64,000 bases of DNA from DAOTXN01 sp034435435 (GCA_034435435.1 DAOTXN010000135.1:1-64000); one strand, 5' to 3'. Numbered from the stretch's first letter, positions 8,795 through 18,156 are shown. Numbers and translations are program-made. The notes: generated from the sequence alone by a model not told the origin.

Positions 8795-8911
8795 CTGGAA
8801 TCGGGTCCCGACAGGATGCAAGCACATCACAGGGGGCGCCGGAGCGTAGAGCAATACGCTGCGTTTCTGCGGTCCGGCGAACCTTTTTAGTAATCGTTCA
8901 GGTAGGGGAGA

Positions 8912-9000
8912 TTTTACCGCCGAGATCGCGGAGCACGCAGAGAATCTTCGCTGAACGGCCAGCAAACAGGTCGCCCTCAGCGGTCTTTGCGTGCTCCGCG
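8912..9000. repeat. Long imperfect hairpin repeat in the gap before the phosphofructokinase gene
   Basis: The gap 8795-9114 has no gene. CGCGGAGCACGCAGAG (8927-8942) is matched by its reverse complement CTTTGCGTGCTCCGCG (8985-9000) with one mismatch and a 42-bp loop. The left arm with its flank (8912-8946) resembles 57308-57341: both read TTTT(A)CCGCCGAGA, then CG, and end ACGCAGAGAATC. It is an interspersed repeat. Confidence 0.6.
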
Positions 9001-9114
9001 GTGACGCTTCTCAGCGTTCCTCACCGACTGAACCCTTGCCCTTTTTAAGGTGGGACCGCGCAAGCTCCCGACAGGCCAGCCCTAAAAGCTCACGACATTT
9101 TGGAGGTGGTTAAA

Positions 9115-10230
9115 ATGACCCAATCGCACGCGAACATCAAACGCATCGCCGTCAGCACCGGCGGCGGCGACGCCCCCGGACTCAACGCCGTCATCCGAGC
9201 GGTCGTCCTCTCGGCGCTCAACCGGGGCTGGGAGTGCTATGGTATCCGCGAGGGTTACAATGGCCTGCTTTTGCCGGAGCAATACGTGGACGGCGGGTTG
9301 GTGCGCCTGACCCGCGACCGCGTGCGCGGCATCACCCACCTGGGCGGCACGATTATCGGCACGACCAACCGCAACAATCCTTTGCGCTATCCCATCATGG
9401 GGCCAGACGGCCAGATCGAAGAGGTGGACCGTTCGGACGAGCTGGTGCGAGCCTTTCGGTTGCACCACATTGATGCGCTGATTACCGTCGGCGGCGATGG
9501 CTCAATGACCATCGCCAACGCTTTGGCCCAAAAAGGGCTGCGCGTGATTGGCGTGCCCAAGACGATTGACAACGACCTGGACAAAACCGTGATCACGTTT
9601 GGGAACGACTCGGCGCTGGCCTTTGCCACCGAATGCTTGGACCGTCTGCACTCGACCGCCGCCTCGCATGGCCGTGTGATGGTGGTTGAGGTGATGGGAC
9701 GTTACGCCGGCTGGATCGCACTCAACGCGGGCGTGTCGGGCTCGGCCGACGCGATTCTGATCCCCGAAATCCCCTTCGACCTGCACAACGTCGCGCAAAA
9801 GGTTCGGGAGCGCGACGAAATGGGGGCCAACTTTACCATCGTCGTGGTGGCCGAGGGCGCCAGGCCCAAAGGCGGCTCCGTCTCGGTGGTTGAAAAAGAA
9901 ACCGGCCGGGCCGAACGGCTGGGAGGTATCGGCGAAAAGGTAGCTGCAGAACTGCAAGAACTGACCGGTAAAGAAACGCGCCTGGTCGTGCTGGGCCATC
10001 TGCTGCGCGGCGGCAGCCCCACCACGTTCGACCGGCTGATCGCGTTACGTTTCGGCGCGGCGGCCGTGCGCGCCCTCGAAGAAGGACAGGCGGGCGTCAT
10101 GGTGGCCCTCGATCCACCCATCGTCAAGTATGTCCCGCTAGAAGAAGCCACCCGGCGCATGAAGACCGTGCCGCTGGATTGCGACACCCTCCTGACCGCG
10201 CGGGACCTGGGCATTTGTTTTGGAGATTGA
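9115..10230 (+). CDS. pfkA: 6-phosphofructokinase
   Basis: 371 aa. It phosphorylates fructose 6-phosphate at C1, the committed step of glycolysis. The PFK-A signature GGGDAPGLNAVIR is at residues about 15-27; GGDGSMT and PKTIDNDLDKT mark the phosphoryl-donor and catalytic sites (TIDND holds the base Asp). MGRYAGWIAL and the LGHLLRGGSPTTFDR segment complete the fold. The donor site has Gly in GGDGS (ATP type) but Lys in PKTIDND (PPi type), the mixed pattern of group III PFKs, several of which use ATP. ATG 9115 follows GGAGG. Confidence 0.93.
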   Translation: MTQSHANIKRIAVSTGGGDAPGLNAVIRAVVLSALNRGWECYGIREGYNGLLLPEQYVDGGLVRLTRDRVRGITHLGGTIIGTTNRNNPLRYPIMGPDGQIEEVDRSDELVRAFRLHHIDALITVGGDGSMTIANALAQKGLRVIGVPKTIDNDLDKTVITFGNDSALAFATECLDRLHSTAASHGRVMVVEVMGRYAGWIALNAGVSGSADAILIPEIPFDLHNVAQKVRERDEMGANFTIVVVAEGARPKGGSVSVVEKETGRAERLGGIGEKVAAELQELTGKETRLVVLGHLLRGGSPTTFDRLIALRFGAAAVRALEEGQAGVMVALDPPIVKYVPLEEATRRMKTVPLDCDTLLTARDLGICFGD

Positions 10231-10239
10231 AAGGACCGC

Positions 10240-10268
10240 TTGACAGCACGGACCGATTCTGGTATGTT
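10240..10268 (+). promoter_or_regulatory. Promoter of the LysM-L,D-transpeptidase gene
   Basis: TTGACA at 10240-10245 and TATGTT at 10263-10268 with a 17-bp spacer, just after the phosphofructokinase stop. It favours an independent transcript starting near 10275. Confidence 0.6.
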
Positions 10269-10313
10269 GTAGCAAGCATAGTGTCGTGGCTTGTGTTTCA
10301 GAGGGAAAAGTCC

Positions 10314-11303
10314 GTGCGTTTGCTCCTCGTTATTGGCGTCCTGGCGACGGCTCTGTTCTCGCCGTTCGCTGTCGTCGCCCACGCGCAAGACCAGGTGATC
10401 CACGTCGTCCAGCCGGGGCAGAACCTGTTTCGCATCGCCCTGCAATACGGCACGACCGTAGAGGCCATCATGGCCGCCAACGGCCTGAATAACGCGCGAC
10501 TCATCTACGCCGGTCAGCAACTGGTCATCCCACGCGGCGGCAGTGGCTCGCCGGCGACGTCCACCCCGGCCGCCGGCGGCGCTTACACGGTCCAATGGGG
10601 CGACACGCTCAGCAACATCGCGCTGCGCCACGGCGTCACCACCTGGGCGCTGGCCCAGGCCAACGGGATTTCGGTTTACCAGACCATTTACGCCGGACAA
10701 CGACTGGTTATTCCGGGCGGAGGAGCAGCGCCGGCCCAGCCCACTCCGGCCACCGGAAACACCTACACCGTGCGACCCGGCGACACCCTCGGCCAGATCG
10801 CCCAACGCTTCGGCAGCACCGTCGCGGCGCTGGCCCAGTTGAACGGCATTGCCAACCCCTCGGCCATTTATCCCGGCCAGGTGTTGCGCCTGTCGGGCAA
10901 CGCTCCCACCGCGCCGGCTGGCGGCGGCAAGCGCATCGTGATCGATCTGTCGGAGCAGCACCTGTACGCTTATCAGGGCGACGTGTTGGTCTATTCGTTC
11001 GTCGCTTCTAGCGGAGCCGCGCCCAGCACTACCCGCGTGGGCGAATTCCGTGTGCAGAGCAAAATCCCCAACGCTTACGGCTCGGCTTGGAATATCTGGA
11101 TGCCCAACTGGTTAGGCATCTATTGGGCCGGTTCGACCGAGAACGGCATCCACGCTCTACCTATCCTGTCCAACGGTCAACGCCTGTGGGCCGGCTATTT
11201 GGGCCGGCCCGTCTCCTACGGCTGTATCGTGTTGGGCGTGCAGGAGGCCGAGATGCTGTACAACTGGGCCGATATTGGCACGCCGGTGAGTATTCGGTAT
11301 TGA
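10314..11303 (+). CDS. Secreted L,D-transpeptidase with three LysM repeats
   Basis: 329 aa from GTG 10314, chosen because GAGGG lies 8 nt upstream and it opens a clean signal peptide (MRLLLVIGVLATALFSPFAV, then AHA). Three LysM domains follow at residues about 28-72, 85-130 and 145-190 (HVVQPGQNLFRIA, YTVQWGDTLSNIA, YTVRPGDTLGQIA), joined by Thr/Pro/Ala linkers. Residues about 205-329 form a YkuD domain ending GIHALP, then PVSYGCIVL with the catalytic Cys (SYGC in place of SHGC). It would bind glycan and form 3-3 peptidoglycan or protein links outside the membrane. In a Chloroflexota host with an unusual wall the substrate is uncertain. Confidence 0.88.
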   Translation: MRLLLVIGVLATALFSPFAVVAHAQDQVIHVVQPGQNLFRIALQYGTTVEAIMAANGLNNARLIYAGQQLVIPRGGSGSPATSTPAAGGAYTVQWGDTLSNIALRHGVTTWALAQANGISVYQTIYAGQRLVIPGGGAAPAQPTPATGNTYTVRPGDTLGQIAQRFGSTVAALAQLNGIANPSAIYPGQVLRLSGNAPTAPAGGGKRIVIDLSEQHLYAYQGDVLVYSFVASSGAAPSTTRVGEFRVQSKIPNAYGSAWNIWMPNWLGIYWAGSTENGIHALPILSNGQRLWAGYLGRPVSYGCIVLGVQEAEMLYNWADIGTPVSIRY

Positions 11304-11346
11304 TCCATTGAGAAACAGACCCCGCTGTGCGATCCGCAGGCCAGGC

Positions 11347-12168
11347 GTGACCCATCACCTCAAGCAACACATTCGGCAGGGGTGGGAACAGACAGCGGCG
11401 CGCTACGCTGTGGACCGGCCGCAGGTTTTCCAGCGTTTTGCCGAGCGGCTGGTGGCGCTGGCCGATTCACCCGCACTGCGCGTGGGCGCAAGCGGGTCGC
11501 CCGCTCAGCGCGTCCTCGACGTGGGAACGGGGACGGGGGCCGTGGCTGTGCGGGTCGCCGAGCGCGTCAGCCCGGGCGGGCAGGTGATCGCCGTGGATCT
11601 GGCGTGGGCGATGGCGGCCCGCGTTCCCCGGCAGGACGGCCTCGCAACGGCGCAAATGGACGCCGAGGCGCTGGGTTTTCCCACGGCTCACTTTGATCGC
11701 GTGACCTGTGCTTTTTCCTTGTTCCAATTCCCAGACATGCGCCGCGCCCTGGCCGAGATGCGCCGTGTGCTGCGACCGGGCGGCCAATTGGCTCTGTCGA
11801 ACTGGGGCCCGGGGTTTGTCGAACCGGCGGCGACCATGCAGCGCGACCTGTTCCGCGCCTTCGGCCTGCGCCCGCTGATCGCCAACCCCATCACGTTTCG
11901 GCCAGAACAACTGAACGCGCTGCTCCAGGCGGCCGGATTTGCCGCCATCGAACTGATCCAGGAGCAGGTCGAGCTGTGCTTCGGCGGGCCGGAAGAGATT
12001 TGGGAGTGGAACCTGGCCATGGGCCCGCTGCCGGTGATGCTGGAACAGCAGCTCACGCCGCGGCAGCGCGACGAGCTGCATACACGTTACCTGGAGATGT
12101 TTGCGCCCCTGCAAACGCCGCAGGGCATCGCGTGCACGTTCTACCCGCTGTACGCGCTGGCGCGTTAG
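11347..12168 (+). CDS. Class I SAM-dependent methyltransferase (UbiE/Methyltransf_11-like)
   Basis: About 273 aa from GTG 11347; an in-frame TTG at 11308 is an alternative, and neither has a strong ribosome site. Motif I VLDVGTGTGAVAV is near residue 50, followed by an acidic loop (VIAVDLAWAM), then DAEALGFPTAHFDRVTCAFS and the post-motif RRVLRPGGQLALSNWG. This is the small-molecule methyltransferase layout of the UbiE group. The methyl acceptor cannot be told from the sequence. The gene stands alone between the transpeptidase and a secreted protein. Confidence 0.8.
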   Translation: MTHHLKQHIRQGWEQTAARYAVDRPQVFQRFAERLVALADSPALRVGASGSPAQRVLDVGTGTGAVAVRVAERVSPGGQVIAVDLAWAMAARVPRQDGLATAQMDAEALGFPTAHFDRVTCAFSLFQFPDMRRALAEMRRVLRPGGQLALSNWGPGFVEPAATMQRDLFRAFGLRPLIANPITFRPEQLNALLQAAGFAAIELIQEQVELCFGGPEEIWEWNLAMGPLPVMLEQQLTPRQRDELHTRYLEMFAPLQTPQGIACTFYPLYALAR

Positions 12169-12307
12169 CCGCCCCCCCGTTTTTATCCGAATTTTACGCC
12201 CGGCTCGCCCGGTCTGTGATAGAATTCAACAGGGTCAGTCGCTCGATTGAGACCCACCGGGTCCTTTCCATCTTTTTATCGTTGCTCAATACACAGGAGG
12301 AACAACT

Positions 12308-13759
12308 ATGCACTCGCGTTTCCTGCGTTCCATCGTCTTGGGGTTGTGGCTGGTATGCCTGGCTGCTGCCCCCCGCGCACAGGCCGACGCCGCCGACCCG
12401 CCCCAACCCGCCGACCCACCGGCGGTCCAGACCAGTGAAGGAGCCGAAAAGACCCAGACCACTCCCGCGGCTATCGAAGCGCCGCAGAGCGTCGGCGTGA
12501 TCGGTGAGATCATTGACGTGGCCGTGGACAGCGCCTACGACGAGCAGGACCCGGCGGTAGCGTTGTGCACCTATGATCAATACCTGGTGGTCTATGAACA
12601 GGATGGCAACATCTACGGGCAACGTTTGACCAATACGGGAGTGTTGCTGGGCGGCGCTTTTGTCATCTTTGACGGATCGAACGCGGCCAGCAACCCCCAC
12701 GTGGCCTGCGATTGGATCTACCAAAATCGCTTTGTCGTGGTGTGGGAATATCTGTATAGCCCCACCGATCCCGACATCCTCGCGCAGGCTGTGTTTGGAA
12801 ATCACCAGAGCTCCGGCGGCCAACTCGATGGCGGCTATCTGCCGGTCGCTGAAACCACTTACGCTGAAACCAACCCGGCCATTGCCTGTAACAGCGACGA
12901 TCACACCTGCTTGATCGTTTTTGAGTATGACGACACCGGCAACGGCGACATCTACGGTCGACGGCTGTCTATGACCGACTTGACGCTTAACGATCGCTTC
13001 AGCATCAGCACCTATACCGCCGATGAGTATAACCCAGACGTGGCCTGGGGGGGCGCAGCCGACGATTATCTGGTCGCGTGGCAGTACTATTATACGAGCG
13101 TGTCTCCTGCCCATTACCGCATTATGGATGCCTATGTCTATGATACTCACCAAACGGGGACGCAGATCGAGGAGGGTGTAAAGGCTCTGATCGATTATAG
13201 CTCTTACCAACACAACCAGACCCTCCCAGCGGTGGTTTTCAGTCGAGATGCCGGGCGCTATCTAGTTGTCTTTCAGTACGATTATTACGGCGACGGCAGC
13301 GATCATGACATCTTGGGCCTGCGCCTCATTCCGCCCCTTTATTCCCAAGGAGATGTCTTTTATGTCGCTGGAACAAACCGCCAGGAACACAGCCCCGCCG
13401 TGGCCTACAGCGGCGGCCCGGAAAACCTGCCTGGCATGGGGGCCGACCAATTCCTGGTGACCTACGTGTACGAGGGCAGTACCGAGCGCGTCCTGTATGG
13501 GCAGCCGGTCAAGGGCGCGTATGACACAGGGGGAACCCAATTGGACGGCGATCCGGCGGCGATGTACAGCACCTTTACCGGTATCAACGCTGGCCTGTAT
13601 AACCCCGACGTGAGCGGCTCGCTCAACAACGGGCGTTACCTGGCTGTGTGGGAAAGTATGCTGGGCGGTTTTGCCGGCAGCGATTACGACGTGCGTGGGC
13701 GGCTGATAGCGCCCTATGTGCTATACCTGCCGCTGGTCATCAGCAATTATGCGCCCTGA
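12308..13759 (+). CDS. Secreted repeat protein with C-terminal LPLV tail
   Basis: 483 aa. A signal peptide (hydrophobic core VLGLWLVCLAAA, then RAQA) is followed by a Pro/Ala/Thr-rich linker to residue about 60. The body has at least six repeats of the form (D/N)PAVA, then YLVVYE, then GDIYGRRL, spaced about 50-60 residues, as in beta-propeller-like surface proteins. It is rich in Asp and Tyr with few cysteines. The last residues read YVLYLPLVISNYAP, an LPLV tail I associate with many exported Chloroflexota proteins and perhaps a sorting or anchoring signal. AGGAGG precedes the ATG. Function unknown. Confidence 0.7.
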   Translation: MHSRFLRSIVLGLWLVCLAAAPRAQADAADPPQPADPPAVQTSEGAEKTQTTPAAIEAPQSVGVIGEIIDVAVDSAYDEQDPAVALCTYDQYLVVYEQDGNIYGQRLTNTGVLLGGAFVIFDGSNAASNPHVACDWIYQNRFVVVWEYLYSPTDPDILAQAVFGNHQSSGGQLDGGYLPVAETTYAETNPAIACNSDDHTCLIVFEYDDTGNGDIYGRRLSMTDLTLNDRFSISTYTADEYNPDVAWGGAADDYLVAWQYYYTSVSPAHYRIMDAYVYDTHQTGTQIEEGVKALIDYSSYQHNQTLPAVVFSRDAGRYLVVFQYDYYGDGSDHDILGLRLIPPLYSQGDVFYVAGTNRQEHSPAVAYSGGPENLPGMGADQFLVTYVYEGSTERVLYGQPVKGAYDTGGTQLDGDPAAMYSTFTGINAGLYNPDVSGSLNNGRYLAVWESMLGGFAGSDYDVRGRLIAPYVLYLPLVISNYAP

Positions 13760-13768
13760 GGTGAGAAA

Positions 13769-14860
13769 TCAACCCAGCCGCCCGTACTTGAAATAGGCGG
13801 CGCACGCGCCTTCGGAAGAGACCATCGTCGCGCCCAGGGGAGTGCGCGGGGTACATTGGACGCCAAAGGCCGGGCACTCGTGGGGTTTTTTCACCCCTTG
13901 TAACACCAGCCCGCTGATACAGATTTCCGACTCGCGGCTCTCGATGGCCCCCACGTCGGCGAAGCGTCGTTCGGCGTCAAAGCGGGCGTAGGCTTGGCGC
14001 AACCGATAGCCGCTCATTGGGATCACGCCGATGCCGCGCCAGCTTCGGTCGCACGGCTCGAACACCTCGCGGATGAGACGCTGGGCGGCGAGATTCCCCT
14101 CGCGCCGCACCGAGCGTTCGTAGGCGTTCTCTACCTCTGCCCGGCCCTCCTCCAACTGGCGCACCGCCATCAGGACGCCTCGCGCCAGGTCCAGCGGTTC
14201 AAAGCCGGTGACGACGATGGGTACGCTGTACGTGATCGCCAACGGCTCGTATTCCCAATAGCCCATCACCGTGCACACGTGCCCGGCCGCGAGAAAGCCT
14301 TGCACCTGGTTGGCGGGCGATTCCAGGATGGCGATCATCGCCGGCGGCACGGTCACGTGCGAGGCCAGCATACAAAAGTTGTCGATGCCCTGCTGCGCCG
14401 CCTGATAGACGGCCATGCCGTTGGCCGGGGCGGTGGTCTCAAAGCCGACGCCAAAAAAGACCACGGTCTTGTCGGGATGCTCGCGGGCCAGCTTGAGCGC
14501 GTCCATTGGCGAATAGACTACGCGCACGTCGCCGCCGGCGGCTTTGACCGCGAACAGATCGCGCTGCGAGCCGGGCACGCGCAACATATCGCCGTAGCTG
14601 GCGAGGATCACGTCGGGCCGGGCGGCCAGGGCGATAGCTTTGTCAATCAACTCTAGCGGCGTCACGCACACGGGGCAGCCAGGGCCGTGGACCAGCGTGA
14701 TCTGCCTGGGCAGCAATTGGTCCAAGCCGTGGCGGATAATGCTGTGGGTCTGGCCGCCGCAGATCTCCATAATCGTCCAGGGGCGGGTGGTCAGGCGATG
14801 AATCTCGTCCAGCACGGCTCGGACTGATTTTTCGTCGCGATATTCTTCCAGATACTTCAT
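13769..14860 (-). CDS. hypD: Hydrogenase maturation factor HypD
   Basis: 363 aa, normal HypD length. With HypC, HypD carries the Fe(CN)2CO unit that is built for the NiFe-hydrogenase active site. Conserved motifs are present: EICGGQTH near residue 32, GPGCPVCVTP near residue 60 (redox cysteines), FGVGFETTAP, and the C-terminal cysteines around GVKKPHECPAFG and CTPRTPLGA that hold the 4Fe-4S cluster. It overlaps hypC by 4 nt. No hypE follows; the next gene downstream is on the other strand. Confidence 0.95.
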   Translation of the reverse strand: MKYLEEYRDEKSVRAVLDEIHRLTTRPWTIMEICGGQTHSIIRHGLDQLLPRQITLVHGPGCPVCVTPLELIDKAIALAARPDVILASYGDMLRVPGSQRDLFAVKAAGGDVRVVYSPMDALKLAREHPDKTVVFFGVGFETTAPANGMAVYQAAQQGIDNFCMLASHVTVPPAMIAILESPANQVQGFLAAGHVCTVMGYWEYEPLAITYSVPIVVTGFEPLDLARGVLMAVRQLEEGRAEVENAYERSVRREGNLAAQRLIREVFEPCDRSWRGIGVIPMSGYRLRQAYARFDAERRFADVGAIESRESEICISGLVLQGVKKPHECPAFGVQCTPRTPLGATMVSSEGACAAYFKYGRLG

Positions 14861-15105
14861 GGTGTACCCAACTCTTGCTCAATGGCCCCGATCTCTTCCA
14901 GCAGTCGCCAGGTCTCTTGCGCTTCTGCTTCGTCCAACACGTTCAGCGCAAAACCCACGTGGACAATGACATAGTCGCCCACCCGCGCTTCGGGCACATA
15001 AGCCAGGGCCACCTCGCGCACGACCCCCCCAAAGTCCACTTTAGCCATGCGGACCAGATCCTCACCCCACGTTTCGACAATTTTTCCCGGTATTCCTAGA
15101 CACAT
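14857..15105 (-). CDS. hypC: Hydrogenase assembly chaperone HypC
   Basis: 82 aa from the second Met, so that processing exposes the N-terminal Cys of MCLGIPGKIV that is needed for binding iron and the hydrogenase large subunit. The OB-like core is present (VDFGGVVREVALAYVPEARVGDYVIVHVGFA). The four-base overlap with hypD indicates translational coupling and matches the HypC-HypD complex. Confidence 0.95.
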   Translation of the reverse strand: MCLGIPGKIVETWGEDLVRMAKVDFGGVVREVALAYVPEARVGDYVIVHVGFALNVLDEAEAQETWRLLEEIGAIEQELGTP

Positions 15106-15134
15106 CACCTTTCTCCAAAGGAGTAAAACGCAGC

Positions 15135-17432
15135 CTACGTTTTACGCGCGAAATTTGCTACCACCGCCTGGCCCAGCGCCAGCCCTCCGTCGTTGGGCGG
15201 CGCCAGGCGATGGACGTACACAGTGAATCCATTGGCCTCTAGTTGGTGAACGGTTTTGCCCAGCAGCGTCACGTTTTGCCACACACCGCCGCTCAAAGCA
15301 ACCTGGTTTAGCCCGCTCTCGTCGCGCAGCGTCTGGCAGACGTGTTCTACCAGCGCCGCTACGCCATTGTGAAAGCGGGCCGCGATGAGGCTTTTCGGCG
15401 CGCCCTCTCGTACATCGGCGACCACTGCTCGAATGACCGGCCCAGTCTGGATTTGCCACACCTCTTGGTCGGCCATGATTTCCCATTCGTAAACGCCCGT
15501 TTCTCTCTCATCCACCAGCATCTCTAGCTCGATAGCGGCCTGGGCCTCGTAGGTGACGACCTGGCGCACACCGGCAATGGCGGCCACGGCGTCGAACAGC
15601 CGGCCCATGCTGCTGGTGGGTACAGCGTTCAATCCACGTGTCACTTGTTGCGCCACGATGTCTCGCTCGGTGGGCGAGGCAGTCCGCACCGGTTCCAGCG
15701 ACGCATCCCACTCGACGCCCGCCGCCCACAGGTGGGCCAGCGCCGCCCGATAGGGCTTGCGGATGGCGGCGTCGCCGCCGGGCAATGGGACATAGGCCAG
15801 GTGCGCTGCCCGCCGAAAGCCGGCATAGTCGGCCGCCAAAAATTCGCCGCCCCAGATGGCCCCGTCGGTCCCATAACCCGTGCCGTCAAAAGCCACGCCG
15901 ATGACCGGTTGCGATCCGTCCAGCCCATTTTCAACCATGCAGGCCGCGATGTGGGCGTGGTGGTGTTGCACGGGCGCCAGCTTTTCGGCGTCTGCGGTGC
16001 GCCGCGCATACTGCGTGCTCAAATAGGCCGGGTGCATATCGTGGGCGATAAGCTCCGGCTCGACGCGGAAGGTGCGGCAAAGCTGCTCGACCAGCGCCTC
16101 GAACGAAGCCAGCGTCTCATAGTTTTCCATGTCGCCGACGTGTTGGCTGAGAAAGGCGTAACGCGCTTTGGCGAGGCAAAATGTGTTTTTCAGCTCCCCG
16201 CCCACGGCCAGGATTTGCCGCGCCTCGAAGGGTAGGTGCACCGGATAGGGCGCGTAACCTCGTGAGCGGCGCAAGGGCAGCTCGGCGCCCCGAAAGACCC
16301 GCACCACCGAGTCGTCGCAGCGGGTGTGAATATCGCGGTTGTGCAGCAAGAACGCATCGGCCAGGCCCGCCAGGCGCTCCAACGCTTCGCCGTTGTGAGT
16401 GGCGATGGGTTCTTCGGAATAATTGCCGCTGGTCATAACCAGGGCAGGGGGGGCGCCGTCGCCCGGTTCCAGCAGCAGGTAGTGCAGCGGCGTATAGGGC
16501 AGCATCACGCCCAGGTCTTTGACGCCGGGCGCTACCAACGACGAAATGGGCGAATCGTCTCGTTCGCATAGTAGCACAACGGGGCGTTCGCGTCCCGCCA
16601 ATAGCTCGCGTTCCTGCTCGCCCACGCGGCAGAAACGCCGGACTGCGGCCAGGTCAAAGGCCATCAGCGCAAAAGGTTTATCTACCCGACCCTTGCGCTC
16701 GCGTAGGCGGGTCACGGCCGCGTCGCTGGTTGCATCGCAAGCCAGGTGAAAACCGCCCAACCCCTTGACAGCGACGACTTGTCCTCCTGCCAGCAACCTC
16801 CGCGCCACGTGAATCGCTTCGTCTTTCGTCTTTGGTCCTTGGTCCTCCATCCACAATTCCACCTGCGGACCGCACACTGCGCACGCATTCGGCTGGGCGT
16901 GAAAGCGCCGGTTTAGCGGGTCATCGTACTCGGCCTGGCAGTCTGGGCACATCGGAAAGGGAGCCATGGTCGTCTTGAGCCGGTCGTAGGGAATGTCCTT
17001 GATAATGGTAAAGCGCGGGCCGCAGTTGGTGCAGTTGATGAACGGATAGCGGTAACGACGGTCGGTTGGGTCGAACAACTCCCGCAGACAGTCGTCGCAG
17101 ATACACATGTCGGGTGAGATGGGCTGGAAGGCGCCTTCCTGGGCATGCGAGTGGCGGATGGTGAACGTGGTGTAGCCGTTGACCGGAATTTCTGACGCCG
17201 TGACTTGTTCAATGCGGGCCAGCGGAGGCGCTTCGGCGGTCAGTGCGGTAACAAAGCTGTTCAGTGCGGAGGCCGCGCCCTCTATTTCAATGTCTACACC
17301 TGCCGACGTGTTACATACCCAACCCGCCAACCCGCGCCGGACGGCCAATCCATATACAAACGGGCGAAAGCCCACGCCTTGCACTACACCTGTGACGTGT
17401 ATCTTTTGTGCCTGTATCTCCTCCCGCATCAT
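15135..17432 (-). CDS. hypF: Carbamoyltransferase HypF
   Basis: About 765 aa. HypF converts carbamoyl phosphate and ATP to the carbamoyl group that becomes cyanide on HypE. Domain order: acylphosphatase (GVVQGVGFRPFVYGL, residues about 14-28), two zinc fingers (CDDC with CTNC, CPDC with CAVC, about 105-190), YrdC-like domain (VVAVKGLGGFHLACDA onward), and a Kae1-like C-terminal domain with HHHAHIAACM metal histidines and GVAFDGTGYGTDG. The linker between zinc fingers and YrdC domain (16819-16846) is a four-unit heptamer repeat. The N-terminus is uncertain: ATGs lie at 17453, 17432 and 17429. Confidence 0.95.
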   Translation of the reverse strand: MMREEIQAQKIHVTGVVQGVGFRPFVYGLAVRRGLAGWVCNTSAGVDIEIEGAASALNSFVTALTAEAPPLARIEQVTASEIPVNGYTTFTIRHSHAQEGAFQPISPDMCICDDCLRELFDPTDRRYRYPFINCTNCGPRFTIIKDIPYDRLKTTMAPFPMCPDCQAEYDDPLNRRFHAQPNACAVCGPQVELWMEDQGPKTKDEAIHVARRLLAGGQVVAVKGLGGFHLACDATSDAAVTRLRERKGRVDKPFALMAFDLAAVRRFCRVGEQERELLAGRERPVVLLCERDDSPISSLVAPGVKDLGVMLPYTPLHYLLLEPGDGAPPALVMTSGNYSEEPIATHNGEALERLAGLADAFLLHNRDIHTRCDDSVVRVFRGAELPLRRSRGYAPYPVHLPFEARQILAVGGELKNTFCLAKARYAFLSQHVGDMENYETLASFEALVEQLCRTFRVEPELIAHDMHPAYLSTQYARRTADAEKLAPVQHHHAHIAACMVENGLDGSQPVIGVAFDGTGYGTDGAIWGGEFLAADYAGFRRAAHLAYVPLPGGDAAIRKPYRAALAHLWAAGVEWDASLEPVRTASPTERDIVAQQVTRGLNAVPTSSMGRLFDAVAAIAGVRQVVTYEAQAAIELEMLVDERETGVYEWEIMADQEVWQIQTGPVIRAVVADVREGAPKSLIAARFHNGVAALVEHVCQTLRDESGLNQVALSGGVWQNVTLLGKTVHQLEANGFTVYVHRLAPPNDGGLALGQAVVANFARKT

Positions 17433-17553
17433 GCGTCGTTCGCCTCTCGCCATTCTTGATTTGCTGCGGCGACGCTGGCCCGAATCGTTGTTGTTGCAGC
17501 CTGGTGGAATTGTTTACTCATTCTACCCGATTTCCGGCTCGCGTCAAAGGAAA

Positions 17554-17895
17554 TTATTCGACTTGAATGCTGTCCACACGGAATTCGCGCCCAGAGACGA
17601 TTTCGAAATCCAATTTGCCACACGCCGGGCAAGCCCACTCGAAGCCTGTGGGGTTAAAAGCTGTGTTGCAGGCTCGGCAGCGATATATAGCAGGACGCCG
17701 CTCGAACACCAATTTGGCCCCCTGCGCTATGGTGTCCCGGCTGAGAAAGTCGAAATAAAGTTGTACCGAGTCGTCTACCACGCCCGACATCTCGCCAATC
17801 ACCAGGTTAATTTGGCAAATTTGGTTGGCGCCAGCTTGCTGCGCGTGCCGGATGGCAATATCGAGGATACTCTGCGTGACGGCCATTTCATGCAT
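17554..17895 (-). CDS. hypA: Hydrogenase nickel-incorporation protein HypA
   Basis: 113 aa starting at the Met of MHEMAVTQSIL, whose His2 binds nickel. The C-terminal zinc-binding domain has YRCRAC and WACPAC as the two CxxC pairs. HypA delivers Ni to hydrogenase with HypB. It is the first gene of this hyp run, about 120 bp before hypF. An upstream in-frame start would add seven residues that block the His2 position, so I rejected it. hypB and hypE are not in this window. Confidence 0.93.
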   Translation of the reverse strand: MHEMAVTQSILDIAIRHAQQAGANQICQINLVIGEMSGVVDDSVQLYFDFLSRDTIAQGAKLVFERRPAIYRCRACNTAFNPTGFEWACPACGKLDFEIVSGREFRVDSIQVE

Positions 17896-18127
17896 ACTGT
17901 GCGTACCTGCGGCCAAGATTCGCGGCCCATTATCTCACAAACGAGCGGCCTGCGCCAGACTGTGTGAGTTTCGGTTAGAATAAGGTGGAAAAATAAATTG
18001 CTTGATAAAGGGCCTGGAGCAAACCGAACCGTCGTGTATGTGGGAGTGACGATCTGTTTAGCCCCTAAATGTTGGGGTACAACACGCTCAATATTTCAGA
18101 ATCGAAACCGGTGCACGGGATGGTGGG

Positions 18128-18156
18128 TTGCTCTGTCAATTTGATTGGAGTATAAT
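18128..18156 (+). promoter_or_regulatory. Promoter of the atypical response regulator gene
   Basis: TTGCTC at 18128-18133 and TATAAT at 18151-18156 with a 17-bp spacer, about 50 bp before the ATG at 18205. The gap 17896-18127 upstream holds only a small hairpin (CCCCTAAATGTTGGGG) and no gene. Confidence 0.55.

Noticed and set aside
9702..10961. Long antisense frame over pfkA and the LysM gene
   Set aside because: No motifs; composition mirrors the opposite strand's codon pattern.
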